A DNA stretch of 64,000 nt. It comes from Symsagittifera roscoffensis (Eukaryota > Xenacoelomorpha > Acoela > Convolutidae). The notes under the pieces are model-generated. The model saw only the letters and a list, made by a program, of their open reading frames with translations. It did not search any database and was not told where the DNA came from. The position numbers and the translations under genes were made by a program. Every line of letters starts with the position of its first letter. The first letter of the stretch is position 1. Shown piece after piece: positions 52,867-64,000 of the stretch. The DNA lies in the NCBI RefSeq assembly GCF_963678635.1, contig NC_087062.1, forward strand, positions 91,551,845 through 91,615,844, in the 5' to 3' direction.

Positions 52867-55046
52867 ATGATGGAGCAGATTTCAGTACCTGCATTGAACA
52901 CTTGTGTTAAGATGCTGAGGGAAGGCGATGAGCAAGCGAAAGCCTTACTCTTGCTAGCACTGCTGGATATGCAGCAAAGCAAACCGATGAGGGTAAATAT
53001 GAAGGAACCCGAGGAGTTAGAGCCCATGAGAAAGATAGACGAAATCAGAAGATTCTCAAACAAGGAGCTGAGACTCACTAAAGAATCTATGGGGGCACTG
53101 CCGAAATCCAGTGAATACTGTGGACCGATCAAGAAGATGTCGTACAACTACGTATCCGGAATCATAGGGATAGCGTACAACCCTTTCCTGAGTGAAGACA
53201 TACGCGATTGCTTCTTCGATTACGAGCAGGCAGTGTTGCTAAGATTCTGGTCGTCGAGAATTGTAACTGGTCGTCGGGAATTGATGGCAGTGTGGGAATT
53301 GATGAGGCCATCATGGTGTCCTAGTCCCAACGCTGACTCGATATTACGGGCGACACAAGACGTGCAGAGGGAGCTGAATGCAGACTGTAACCTGCGTGAC
53401 CTTAACATCATATGTAATGTGATGATAACGACCTCTAGGAGCAACGGAGAAGATAAAGTGGAGTTGCCTGGCTGGGGACCAGAAGACTGGGTCAAACCTG
53501 GTAGCTGTCTGGCGGAAGTCTGTGGACTGGAGGGTCACGTTTGTGGAGGTCTGGACTGTGTGAAGACCCTAGAGAGACAACACAAGCAATTGACGATATT
53601 GTTTGGAAAAGTCGCGATGAAAGCAAGAACGGAAACAGAACTGATAGCGGACTGTCATGGAGGAACCGAGGTGAATCTAGTGACTGCACTAGGATTCTAC
53701 AGCATGTTTAGTTCTTTAGAGTCACTATTGATTCTAGAACAGAGACATGAGATGGTCACTGCCATCAGTGTAGAAGTATTCCCAGGAGTTCTGCAAACCG
53801 AGCAGAAACACATAGGAAAATGGAGGGAAGCAATCGAGGCCGAAATGAACATCAGACACAGTGAGACTTATTGTAGACCATCAGGAGCACGATATTTGGT
53901 GGGTTCGACATTGGCTCCAATGTGCAAGAGCAGATACCCGGTGCATTTCGTAGCCGTGGATGTAAAGAGTACGAGAACGATCGTGGATCAAGCCTTCTCA
54001 GTGCCGAAGTGTGTGAGACTGGCGAGAATGTCCGAGAAATCTTACGAGTTGCTATGTAAGATGTTCTCAGCAGTTCCAGAGAAAACCAAGGAGGAGTTGG
54101 AATCGATACTGGGAAAGAAGTTCATGGGAACTTCAGTGACTTTGAGAGACAGAAACAGAGAGGATCAACTGTTACAGATTACAATACAGTAGAAGAGAAT
54201 GATGAAGTCCACCGAGTGATGATGGAAGTGGAACGATTACTGGAAGCTTCGGGAAAACGTAATTGGAGGAGCATGATGTTGACACATGACGAGTTTCCCT
54301 GCCACTGCTTGCTGCAGACCTGGTGGTATCCCAAGCGTAGTAATCTGGTGTTGATCTGGGACTCTGGAGAGCTGCTCTCCATGGTTTTACCAGACTCATC
54401 ACAGCCCATAACAATAGTGATAGTGGGAGTTATGATGGCGATACGATGGCTGGAAGCTCATGTGAAAGAAAACAACAGACAGGAGGCACCAACGAGAGAA
54501 CAGTTGCGGAAATTGGATTGTCTGAAAGATTTAGATCTTTTTGAGACAATGTGCAAGATTCTAAACATTCCGATGGAAGTGAAGAAGATATGGGCAAGAA
54601 AACGATTGATGCCATGGTTCAGAGCTAACATGACTGCATGGTTGTACGAATATGCTAAGAAGCATATGTCGAAGCACGGCAGAGTGTACAGTGAATATCA
54701 GCTGGACATTGGAGCAGGAGCTTTCAAGCGAGCTCTCGTGACTCATCGGAATGCAGTGACCACCGCTGTGAAAAGAATTCCCAGGACAAGTTAACGTAGT
54801 GGAAAGGAGAAGGCAGAGATGTTGAAGGAAGATTTGAAGAGAAATGTGACGTTCTGTCTCCACAACAGCTTCTGCAGGAACAGAGAATCTAACGTGGATC
54901 CCCTACCTTGTTGCAAACAGAGGGTAGAAGAGCAGAAGTGTTGGAGGACTGCTTCCAACAGCGTCAGGATAGCTAACGACGTGTTGCAGGACCCAGAAAC
55001 TGAAAGTGCAGAGTCAGTATCACAGGAGGAAGAGATGGAACATTGA
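52867..55046 (+). pseudogene. element 2 ORF4 homologue, decayed
   Basis: The ATG at 52867 continues in frame from ALCFIRF, which matches the last residues of ORF3 in element 1 without an intervening stop. Conserved blocks are YNYVSGIIGIAYNPFL, LMRPSWCPSPN, the cluster CLAEVCGLEGHVCGGLDC (same C-x4-C-x4-H-x-C-x4-C spacing as element 1), SVPKCVRLARMS, FPCHCLLQTWWYP and FKRALVTHRNAVTT. A frameshift near 54170 and a TAA near 54792 break it. It ends at TGA 55044-55046. Confidence 0.78.
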
Positions 55047-55856
55047 CGAATGGCCGAAAAAAAAGATGCAAAAAGAGACGAAATTAGAAGAATTTAGAAG
55101 TTTTAGAACTTCTAAACGACGAAAAAAGAAGAAAACAAAGGAGTGATGAAGAAAAGTTAAAACTCAGAATTGTTTTATGTGTGTGAAAAAACTCAAGTGA
55201 GAAATTAAGCAACCAAGTCGTAATTGAAAACTGAAACATTTAGTTGAGTTTTGAAATGGTTGCATTTACAAATTTGCATTTTGATTTTAGTTAAGTGGCT
55301 TTAGAGACACTTACTTACTATTTATTTAGAAAGGCTTGAGTAAAAAGTATATTTAAATATTCCAGCCTGCATGACTGTTTTTAATCAGCTAGGAGAACTG
55401 ATCACTTTGTGGTGACATGAAAGGCTTGGGTAATCTCTCGAAGAGGGAGATTGTTTCATTGTTCTTTCTAACCACAGAGTTTCTTAGTTTTAATATTCAG
55501 GACAATAACAAGCAGGATTTCCGAAGGGAAGAAGCATAGTAGGATAATTTTAGCTTGTTGGTTGGCAGGACTGTCCTGCAAACCAACACCTTTTAAATCT
55601 AGGAGAAAAAGTTTTTAATCAGGACATTGACTTTGAAAGTCGGAAAATATGTTTTTATCTTAGGTCATATACTAAATGTGCAGATAAATGAAAGAATTTG
55701 AAGGCTATAGTGATGTAGTATGATGCCAATTATATTCTGCAGTGAGTCGATATGACGTGGATAAAAGTAATTTCGTGCATTTTGTAAATTCTGTTCGATG
55801 ATACTGTACTTATTTTACGAACATTGCGAGACTCAATGAGGACATTGACCGGACTG
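55047..55856 (+). other. element 2 3' untranslated region
   Basis: 800 bp between ORF4 and the polypurine tract, AT-rich with GA-rich starts. No gene or repeat recognised. Element 1 has a shorter equivalent (about 420 bp). Confidence 0.6.
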
Positions 55857-55867
55857 TCCGGGGAGTA
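55857..55867 (+). promoter_or_regulatory. element 2 polypurine tract
   Basis: TCCGGGGAGTA immediately before the TGTGACATTCG start of the 3' LTR, identical to the 11-mer of element 1. Confidence 0.75.
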
Positions 55868-56772
55868 TGTGACATTCGACCAGAATGGACCAAAATTCAG
55901 ATTCAGCATATTCGAGTTTTTTAACAGCGAACCTTCCGAATTGACGGTTTTAAGCGATTAACGACGTTATTGGAACGATTAGTCAAACGGTGAAGGTCAA
56001 GATATTCTGGTATTTTGAAATTTTAAAAATTCGAAGTATGACGTCATATTTCTGAGAAACGTCAGAAACGGCCATTTTGGCAGAAAACTGGAAGAACAAC
56101 ACAACAACATTAGTTGCGATAGCGTTAACAACGGAGATTGTGCTTGAAAAACAGCGACGAATTGCAGAAGTAGCAGAGACCGCTCCGAGTTGCAACTATT
56201 GTGTCGCTACAATAGTTGCAAGGCCGTTGCAAACAACGGTGAAGGGTGGAAAACCAGCCTTCCGGAAGGAGAATAAGGGCCATCATTCAGGAATCCGGAG
56301 GGGTCTCGGGACTGGAACTGATAGTGTTTTATATAAACTTTTAGCTTACCTGTCTTGTCTTGATTTGAATTTAATTAACATCTGAATTCATTTTGCTAGG
56401 ATGAGAAGCTAGGAGTTGGGGGAAAGGGTTGATCCATCTTCGATGGAGATGATGATTTTTATCTACTGAACAAAAACAATAATAATTCAATAAGTAGTAG
56501 TAGCTCTGATTTTAGGAGTGACCTCGTGGTCTGGGGATACTGAGACCCAGCCATGAGCTCACTATTTCTGCATGTAATCTAGTTAATTTGAGTGTTTTGA
56601 CCGAAGCCGAAAGCAGTAACGTTTTTGTCGACCCGATGTTAGAAAGACCACCGAAAGTACTGGCTTGGTAGAGACGGTTAAAAACATGTAAAGCTCTGTT
56701 TAGACGTTAGCCAGTCGTCTTAGGACTTAGTTTTTTTTTCCGTCGATATGTATCTTCCGGGCGAATGTTACA
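55868..56772 (+). repeat. element 2 3' LTR (905 bp)
   Basis: Begins TGTGACATTCG and ends GCGAATGTTACA. It is uninterrupted, and so shows where element 1 cut the 5' copy (after position 40). A TATATAAA lies at about 56330. About 23 substitutions separate it from the 5' copy. Confidence 0.93.
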
Positions 56773-57169
56773 TTGAAGATGGTTGCTTTGAAACCATCAA
56801 AAAGATTGCGACAAAGGCATTTACATTGCTGTATTGTACACTTTATGGCGCTTGCTCCCCAAATTTTTCTCAAGATATTTACTAAAAAAATAGTAAATGA
56901 CAAAAAGGGGCCCTTCCGTTTAGGTATGGTCGTGCACAAGCCTGATAGAGCCCATACCAGCATTATATAAATACATCGATAAACAATATTGCAGGAATTA
57001 AGTCAAGTCAGCATTTAATGCGTTGTCATTAAAAGTATTTACTTCAGTCCCTCCTCTACAACAGCACTAATTGAATTGTTTATGAATTGCGTCTTCCGCA
57101 GTGATCTGCATCACCGTATACAAAGGATAGGGCTGCTGAGCAGCGTGAAGCTCATCTTAGTTCTTATAT
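56773..57169. other. right flank of element 2
   Basis: Begins TTG, which may be the 3-bp target duplicate. No gene recognised. Confidence 0.5.
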
Positions 57170-57840
57170 AGTTTATTGTTTCAGCGTAGCTTTCATGCCT
57201 TTTTCACTAAGTTTTTCAGCTATGCGCTGCCTTGTCCGAGCAGCTGTTGGAGCGGCACCATCACTGCAGTCAAAAATGAGCGGGCAGAAGCTGCTCTGTT
57301 CGACTTGTAGAATTCTCTGTTGGTATTTTGAGTTTTTTAGTGATTCGTGGTAGTTATAGGCGTCTTTCAGTAGTCTTCGTGAAGTTTTTGCGTGCGGGTT
57401 GAAGACTTTGACATCAAAGAAGGTTTGGCTACACCTTGAGCCCCATAATCCATTTGACTTAACATCTAGTCGAGTGTCTTAATCAGTTGTGGTTGAATTG
57501 TTGACAAAGCTCTCACCTTGCAACGACTGAAGTTTCGGCTCGATTTCAACATCAAACCACGCTCATGAGGGTGGCAAAGGTATCTCTGATTTCGTTTTGT
57601 CTCATGTGGGTGTATCATCCCTTTGCACAGTGAAGGGCGTGGGTAAGGTCGAAAGATAGACCACATGCATATGTAAGTGGAATGTTGGTTGGATCCCATC
57701 CGTATCTGAGATAAATTTCATCACCGAATTCGGATTTGTTGAGGTTAAAATTATGTCTGCTAAGAGGCAGTGCACTTAACCAGTTTGAGGCTCCTTGTTT
57801 GGACGCCAGCTCAAGTTCGTATTATTCATTGTCGCTCAAA
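57170..57840 (-). mobile_element. C-terminal part of an invertebrate retroelement polyprotein
   Basis: The minus strand, with frameshifts, gives LRYGWDPTNIPLTYACG, FDLTHALHCAKGGYTHMRHN, GLWGSRCSQTFFDVKVFNPH, KYQQRILQVEQSSFCPLIF and YIRTKMSFTLL. This run of motifs (HC-x2-GGYTH-x-RHNxIRD, then a nuclease-like FFDVKVFNP block) is one I know as the C-terminal region following an RT domain in many invertebrate retroelements. No RT is present here, so it is a fragment. The exact clade is uncertain. Confidence 0.55.
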
Positions 57841-58077
57841 ATGTTCAAAAGGTTAGTTCTCTATTGGTTCGTTCTTTCAGTTTTAAGTGTTTTTATTTTT
57901 GTACAGATTTTTTCTTGCTCAGAAATAGCTGTTATGGGGTCGTGTGTGTCTAGGACTGACGATGATTGAATTGACCATTCTTAAAATCTTAAACATTCTT
58001 AGTCAAAAGGTAGCTTGATTTTTAGACAACCCAGTTGGATGGGCTTGAATGTCAGTTGTAGTGTTGTCTGTAATCAG

Positions 58078-58175
58078 GGAGGAGCAGCGAATGCAGCTGA
58101 AATTTTCGTGGCGATCGCTGGCTCGGTTAAGGCCTCTGCATTTGACATGAATATAGGCTGCGCATGTTGTGCATC
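58078..58175 (-). pseudogene. PHD-finger-like zinc motif fragment
   Basis: The minus strand reads CTTCAAYIHVKCRGL and then FSCIRC. That is C-x2-C-x4-H-x2-C-x12-C-x2-C, the second half of a PHD finger. Such fingers occur in ORFs of CR1-like retrotransposons. It is too short to assign to a gene and lies beside other retroelement debris. Confidence 0.4.
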
Positions 58176-59094
58176 ATTTTCCACGGCCGCGTAGGTGGTT
58201 GTTACCAATGATACAATGTAATTGATTGGACATTATTTGAGGAGGAACGGTATCGTCGGATTATCAAGAGAATTTATATATATTATAAGCAAGAAAACTT
58301 TGAAAGATTTCATTACCAAAGAACGAGAAGTGGATGCCGTCTTGGCAGAACATATGAAGGGTTAGATTTAGGTTACGATTGGGCGAATTAGTGAGTTAGT
58401 GTGGATGAACAAATTTATTAATTAAGTCAAACAGCACATGGTTATGAATGTAGAGTTTGCTGTTCACATCATTGTTATTGGAGCTTTGAATTGTTTCGGG
58501 GATAATTAGGGTTTTGAGCTCGAACTTGTTTGTAGTTAGTCACAAGTTTTGGAACTTGTTTGTAATTGAAGTGGCGCCACGGCAAGTGTGATTTGTAGAT
58601 TTTACTTACTTATTACTGCTGTTATTTGATGTTTTTTACTGGATAGCCGAAAACTTAGTTACGCATAGCTGAAAAAGAAACGTTCCCGGAAAGACCAAAA
58701 TTTTTTTTATCCCGCATAGCCGAAAAAAAAATTGATCCCGCAGAGCCGAAAAAATATTGCTTGAAAAAAACCTAGTTTTATGAAAACAAAATTGGTGCAC
58801 AAAAAAAAGTTAAAAGCCCATTGGATTTTTTTCCTTACTTAGTTTGGAAACAGTTTTAGATTTTAATATTTCTGATAAAGGTTGTAATTTTGTGACAATT
58901 TTGCTTTCCTAGTCATTTTTTGTTTTGTTTACGGCAATCCAGTAATGCGGCTCCAGTTAGAAATAGGAAACAGTTCAAATTTAAGTTTGATTACTTAAAT
59001 CGCGAAAAGATTATTTTTACATGGAGAGAAGATTTTTTTCAGAACTGATAGATTCATTGATGCGTGTGCATCATTTAATTACATAAATAAAAAA
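58176..59094. other. no gene seen; contains GATAGCCGAAA repeats
   Basis: AT-rich. Positions 58640-58765 carry about five imperfect units of a GCATAGCCGAAAAA type joined by CCCG-rich bits. They resemble the units at 12585-12680 in front of the LSM14-like gene. Confidence 0.5.
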
Positions 59095-60020
59095 AATTGC
59101 TCCTCAGGTATGTGAATGACCTTGTTGGAACAGTCAGAGGTGAGCAGAGATGTGTTCTCGATGCCGCCAATTCTTTTCATCCAAATCTACAGTTCACTCT
59201 AGAGGAAACTAATTCAGAGAGAAATTTGCCGTTTCTGGATTTGAACATGAATGTATTGCAGGATAGGGGTGTAACCTGCAATTGGTATCAAAAACCAACA
59301 GATACTGGAACTAAACTGAACTATAGAAGCTGCGCCCCAACACAGTAAAAGCGTAGTGTCATCCAAGGCACTGTACACAGAATTTTTAGGAGTACATCTA
59401 ACTGCCAGTAATTTGATAAGGCTATGGAAACTATTGGGGCGCAATGGCTGAAAAATCAGTACCCTGAAAATTGATCCTCAAAGCTGGCCTTAGACGCCCT
59501 GTGCAAAATCATCAAGTGTAAAAACAAGCCCGTGGATAGTGAGAGGAGTTCGTCAACTCAATCACCAAAGGATGTGAAGCCATCAATGCTGATGGTGCAA
59601 TATGAAGGTAGCCAAAGACAATATTTTGCAAGCAAGTTACGAAATTTAACTGACGCGCAAGTGGTTTTCACCACAAGAAAACAAGAATCGTGTTTATCCT
59701 CACTAAATCCAGCATTTTCGAATGACCTCAAGTCAAGAATGGTATAATTGTCTTGTAGGGGACGCACTTCCACCTATGTTGGACATTTAACCACTAGAAT
59801 TGAGGCTCATTTAGAGAAAACAGACTCACCGGAAGGCCTCCACCTTCAGCAATGCATTCTTGGTGGAAATAGCGCAGATCTTAGTTGGGAAATTATAGAC
59901 AGGTCAAACAACCAAAAAAACTTTTGATATTAGAGGCAATACATATCAGGAAAGAGAAACTGGGCTTGAACACGCGCGATGAGTTTAGGAGCAGGGAGTT
60001 AACACTGAAAAATTAGTCCC
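59095..60020 (+). mobile_element. Penelope-like element remnant (RT end plus GIY-YIG nuclease)
   Basis: RT side: LLRYVNDLVGTV (the catalytic YVDD now reads YVND), FHPNLQFTLEETN, LPFLDLNM, WYQKPTDTGTKLNY, the typical end of a Penelope-like RT. Nuclease side (about 59750-60010): STYVGHLTTRIEAH, then HLQQC and LEAIHIRKEKLGLN, matching a GIY-YIG domain with its Tyr-Val-Gly motif, Arg and terminal Glu. Several stops and frameshifts break the frame. Penelope-like elements pair exactly these two activities. Confidence 0.72.
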
Positions 60021-60399
60021 GATTTTTTTTTTTGGTTTTTTATTTAAAACGTACATATCTAAATCAAAATTATGACTCAGAAACTTCCAGACAAAATAAT
60101 TAAAAATTACTTTATCAATTTTAGAGGTTAAAAAAATTTTAATCTGAAAAGTAATTTTAAAAGTCAACTGTGATTGGCTAAATTTTTAACCTGATGGCTT
60201 AGAACCAAAATTTATGTGAATTATTGTATATAACATGTGTAAATTGGTGTCTTATTGTCAATTAAATTAATTTATTGTAAAAATTTTGTCGAGCCACATA
60301 ACTGCAAAAACGTTTAAAATTTACTTACTAATAAAACTTTTTAAAATAATTTAGTCCTAATTGAAATCAGTAAAGTACTACTGATTGACAATTACATCT
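60021..60399. other. AT-rich spacer
   Basis: No gene recognised. AT-rich sequence between the Penelope-like and LINE remnants. Confidence 0.5.
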
Positions 60400-62420
60400 A
60401 AAAATTGTAGTTTCTCAAGAATCTGTCAGGGAAATGCCGCATATACTTTTCTTTCATCATATAGTTGCTAATTGGGTTTCGCGCTTTCAATTTTTCTTCG
60501 CTATACTCTGATCGAGATGGAATTTTGCTTGTGAGAATATGGTTGTCATCTCTCGGTATAATTCGGTAAAGTTTTTCCTCCTTTTTCCTTACTAAGACCT
60601 TGATTGAGACAAACCGCTTGAATAACGCCTGCATCAACAGCCCTCCTCTGGACTCGGTCTATCTTGTCGAGCAATTGTTGGGGTGCGCCACCCCATACTT
60701 GAAAACCATACAATAGGATGGGCATAACAAGCTAATTGTAGAGAATATTGAGTTCAGTTTTGGTGTATCCGAGGCTTTTCAGTTTAACAGCAAATACAGC
60801 TGTCATGATGCTTTTTTGGTTGCCTTTGTTATGTGAGGCTCAAAAGAGAGTTTATCGGTGAATGTGATGCCTAGAACTTTAAGTTTGTTGGTGATCTCAA
60901 TGTCATGAACAGGTTGGACAGTAACTGAGTGAGATACTTTGATCTGAAGTTCTTTGGATTTCTCATTGTTCACGATAGGATTATTGGATTCAAACCATTC
61001 CATGATGTGACCGAAGGCTTGATTTACCGAGTCAACTCCATGTTTACCACCGATGCAGGAGATGTTGACATCTGGAAACTTTGCAGATGTCGCCAGGGTT
61101 TTAGTAACTTGGCAGTCGTCATATGAAAGATTAAAACACGGGGGACTCATCACAGTCACCTGCGGTACACCACTATTGGTATAGCTCGTTGATGATCTGT
61201 GGTTGTCATAAACAACAAACTGTTTCCGGTGCATCAAAAAAGAACGAATCAAGTTTACAATATAGGGGTTCACACTCGGGACAACTTGAGATAATTGTGA
61301 GAATATGAGATGTTGTGGCACTCTGTCAAAGGTTTTGCTAAGATCCAAAGAAAAGATTCGGCTAAAATGGCATCACTGTTTCTCGAGAGACTTGCAGTCG
61401 TCCATTAAATTACTAAGCGCACAACAAGTCGAAGATATGTTTCTGAAACCAAATTGGTTCCTATTCAGCCACAAATTATATGAATTGGAAACAATTTGAT
61501 CGTATAAGAGTCTTTCAAAAATCCGAGCAAGTATCGTGGTAACTGATATGGGCCGAAGCCTGTTGCATTGAGAGATAAATTTTGACTTCGTAATATGTAC
61601 TACCTAACATAACTTGAATACATTAGGCAAAATTTGATATTGAATACAAAGGTTATAGAGATGATGTAACGGTCCATCCAGATTATGTGCTTTTTTTTCT
61701 GATACACCAATGTGGGAGATCGTCATGCCCAGCTGCAGTGGTCTTGACCCGCTCTAGATAACTATAAACATAATTTCAGGCAACTCTGATGAAGTACAAA
61801 ATAGGAAAATAGGATCTTGATAGTTGGTAACAGTGGAAATACTGCAGAAGTACATATTCATTTCTTCTGCTGAGAAAGGAATGCGTAATACTTCTTTCTG
61901 CTGCCGACCAGACAAGTTGTTGACTTTTCCCACCACTTAGCTGACCCTTTAGCTTTTTTGTCCGAGGCAATATTGCTAACAAGTAGGGCACTGATTTGCT
62001 AGGATACGAGATCTGCATCACGATGTTTGTGTCTTCTCATCAACTGCTGTTTCTTCTTCAGTAGGAGCTTTACTAGTGGGCTCATGTAGGGCGGGTCTAT
62101 TTGGAAAATTTAACGGTTTTGGCTGGGCGATATAACTTGTATAGATCAAATAGAGTATCGATCATAGAGTCCGACTCAACCTGAGGGTCTTCGATCCAAA
62201 AAAGGGGACTGAAATCAATTTCATCCAAAGCGAGGTTCAAATGGCATCTTTTGTGATGTCGTTGATCACGGGAAGACACTTTACGCCGTACTCTAGGCAT
62301 GGGAACTCTAGGTTCGACAACAAGTGCTAAATGGTCCGGTAATCACTGTAGTCTTTCTTGAGTAGCATTGCTTCACTAGTGCCTTCTGTGATACAATAAC
62401 GTACTCAAGCTGCGATTGTT
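60400..62420 (-). mobile_element. LINE remnant, end of endonuclease to RT C-terminus
   Basis: Reading the minus strand from 62420: the end of an APE-type endonuclease (LEYVIVSQ, then PDHLALVVEPRVP after a frameshift), linker (YRPAKTVKFSK), RLRPISVTTILARIFERLL, NQFGFRNISSTCCAL, FSLDLSKTFDRVP (motif A, Asp kept), SGVPQVTVMSPP (motif B), a destroyed motif C, KLKVLGITFTDKLSFEPHI, and LLYGFQVWGGAPQQLLDKI. It is of the same general type as the LINE at 37250-38693 but older. Many stops and shifts are present. Confidence 0.75.
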
Positions 62421-62433
62421 TTTGTGTGACACC

Positions 62434-62512
62434 CATGAAAATTGAGTGATACCCTTGAAAACTTAGTGACACCCGTTTATGTGTGACACCCGTGAAACCT
62501 TGACCTTGAAAT
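62434..62512. repeat. short GTGACACCCRTGAAA repeat
   Basis: Four imperfect units built on GTGACACCCGTGAAA with spacers. They lie at the 5' break point of the minus-strand LINE and directly before the plus-strand LINE. Confidence 0.6.
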
Positions 62513-62539
62513 AAATTTGAAAAACCGGAAACGAGGTAA

Positions 62540-63710
62540 CTTCATCAAAGCAAACTTCCTCGAAATGAGGCGAAACGTCAAAGAGCAGTTAGGAAAATCC
62601 CCAACCAACTGGAAAAATCTCAGAAGCATCCTAGAATCAGCTATTCAAAAACATGTGCCTTTCGTAGCCATCAAAAAGTAAAAACATAGAACACCACTAA
62701 GTATAGAAATTCGAGTCGCAGTCGAAAACTTAAAGAGATTATGGAAAACGCATTGTGAAGCTGGGCACCCTGTTTCAAAGAGATACTACAACACTTACAG
62801 GAACCTATTCAAAAAACTGACCAGAAAACACTATGAAGACGCAAAAGAGGAGACGAAATAATTTCGGATCTTCGTCAACCTAAAAACAAAATCCAAAGAA
62901 TCAATACATTGACTAGAAAAACTGATAAAAGTATGACCAATACGGATCTAAAGAAAGCCGAGGTACTCTGGAATATTTCTCCATCTTCACATCAGAACCC
63001 ACTGGAAACTTAGATATTATATCAGATGCCCCAATAGTCATGAACAAAGATATTGAATTCGAAAGAGTTGAAGTTCTCCGTTAATTGGAACTTGACACCT
63101 CAAAACCGACCGGTGCAGATGAAATATACCAGATAATTCAGTCGAAATTTAGTATTGAAATCACGGGTGTTGGCAACAGTGTTCACGGATTCTTGGAACA
63201 CTGGCATTTTCACCTACAGACTGGCTGCGTACAAATATATCGGCTATCTACAAAAAGGATGCCAAAGAAGACCTAAGTAATTAACGGCCTGTAAGTCTAA
63301 CAATCTTGCTGTAACATGAAAGAACAACTCATTTGAAGGGAAAAATTAAGATACATGATAGATGTGGATTCCTTCCCAAGAGATCAACACAATTGGAACT
63401 ACTAAATGCCATTGAAGAATGCTATGGATTAGTTGCTCTATACCAGTGCATTATAACAAGATAAGGAAATCGACATCATACTCTTTGACTTCCAGAAATC
63501 ATTCAATACGGTACCGCGCTGACGACTAGTATATTCACTAAAATATATGAAATTACTAAAAAATATATCACTTGGATAACTGGTTTTCTCTCATCAAGGA
63601 CAAGGAGTGATTGTAAACCAAGAAAAGTCGACATGAAAGCCGGTATTCAGCAAATCCCTGAGGGATCAGTACTGGGACCAGTTTTATTTCTCTTCCTGAT
63701 TAATATATTT
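62540..63710 (+). mobile_element. second LINE remnant, opposite orientation
   Basis: The plus strand shows a pre-RT region (ANFLEMRRNVKEQLGKSPTN, KHYEDAKEE), PVSLTILL, GFLPKRSTQLELLNAIEE, a degraded motif A (FDFQKSFNTVP-like, across frames), WITGFLSSRTRS and IPEGSVLGPVLFLFLIN (motif B). It stops before motif C, so it is 3'-truncated or broken. It is of a different family from the minus-strand LINE next to it. Confidence 0.68.
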
Positions 63711-64000
63711 TCATTTTTTATTTTCTTTTTTTTTCGGTCTTCTTAATTTTCGGGCTATATTATATCGAGGAATCGGCTTAGTTTTCTCATATTGGTTGAT
63801 TTGACAAGCAAATAATGTTCGTCGAGTGTTATGAGAGCGACGGGGACTTTTCATAGGTCTTAAATCTTGTTGTCTTTTTTCCGCTTAAAAGTATTCTGCC
63901 AAGGTGTTTGTTAGATTGATAAGCTACCTTAGGTGCTGATATCACATTTTATTGTCTCGGCATGTTTTGGTTTCAAAACTAGGATTATTCATTATGATAG
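63711..64000. other. right edge, no gene supported
   Basis: A T-rich run (63711-63745) is followed by unique-looking sequence without a recognisable frame. Confidence 0.4.

Larger units (their letters stand above)
12708..56772 (+). mobile_element. element 2: giant Ty3/gypsy-like LTR element, pol-deleted, interrupted by element 1 and a LINE
   Basis: The 5' LTR (12708-12747 plus 35858-36722) and 3' LTR (55868-56772) are each 905 bp and end in CA. Without element 1 the unit is about 21 kb, or about 19.4 kb without the LINE as well. Order: LTR, PBS, leader with CCGGAGGGGT repeats, gag, a protease stump fused to the pol C-terminal tail and macro domain, ORF3, ORF4, PPT, LTR. Core protease, RT, RNase H and integrase are absent. 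All frames carry stops or frameshifts. The two LTR copies differ at about 23 sites by eye. TTG flanks the element on both sides if the first LTR base (T in the 3' copy, C in the 5' copy) is counted in the LTR. Confidence 0.85.

Noticed and set aside
41119-55046. G-to-A hypermutation as the cause of element 2 stops
   Set aside because: Some stops fit TGG to TGA or TAG, but others need different changes. The LTR differences show no clear G-to-A bias by eye.

Overview
The window looks like invertebrate metazoan nuclear DNA. It has spliced genes with GT-AG introns, tRNA-derived SINE-like copies, LINE, Penelope-like and hAT-type remnants, and two giant LTR retrotransposons that fill about 44 of the 64 kb. 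No species can be named from the sequence alone. A 200-base assembly gap lies at 11198-11397.

Left part (1-12.7 kb). A 76-bp tandem satellite (546-1445) is followed by minus-strand exons. Exons at 12469-12121 and 12012-11860 encode an LSM14/RAP55-type LSm domain. Exons at 7881-7651 and 7135-6839 encode Gln/Ser/Pro-rich disordered sequence. Exons at 3302-2963 and 2841-2637 encode an SGNH (GDSL-type) hydrolase, and exons at 2556-2242 and 2170-1880 encode an AlkB-type Fe(II)/2-oxoglutarate dioxygenase. Every junction is phase-compatible and the summed coding length is 2181 nt. The exons can therefore be read as one 8-exon gene (LSm14 - linker - SGNH - AlkB) or as two adjacent genes. An in-frame TAA interrupts the AlkB part. 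The introns hold an old LINE, a perfect hAT MITE and two tRNA-like SINE copies.

Middle part (12,708-56,772). Two related giant Ty3/gypsy-type elements are nested. Element 1 (12748-35854, minus strand, 23.1 kb) has 917-bp LTRs that are identical base for base. It is inserted 40 bp into the 5' LTR of element 2 (plus strand, 905-bp LTRs differing at about 23 positions). Element 1 encodes gag-protease-RT-RNase H-integrase. A long C-terminal extension of pol ends in a macro (ADP-ribose-binding type) domain. Two further large frames follow in the position where env would lie: ORF3 (2180 codons, with a complete SGNH hydrolase and a second SGNH-like domain) and ORF4 (777 codons, with a conserved Cys/His cluster). 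Two lone stops interrupt otherwise clean frames: TAA inside RT, and TAG at the ORF3/ORF4 boundary.

Element 2 carries diverged, decayed gag, macro, ORF3 and ORF4. It lacks protease, RT, RNase H and integrase through one clean internal deletion, and it looks like a non-autonomous relative. A 5'-truncated LINE sits in its leader. Both elements share the polypurine tract, a displaced candidate primer-binding site and a strong splice acceptor upstream of ORF3. This suggests a spliced subgenomic mRNA for the accessory proteins. In both, the bases flanking the LTRs match over only 3 bp.

Right part (56.8-64 kb). This is a graveyard of retroelement fragments: a retroelement C-terminal domain, a PHD-like finger, a Penelope-like RT with GIY-YIG nuclease, and two LINE RT regions in opposite orientations. 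No intact host gene is visible there.
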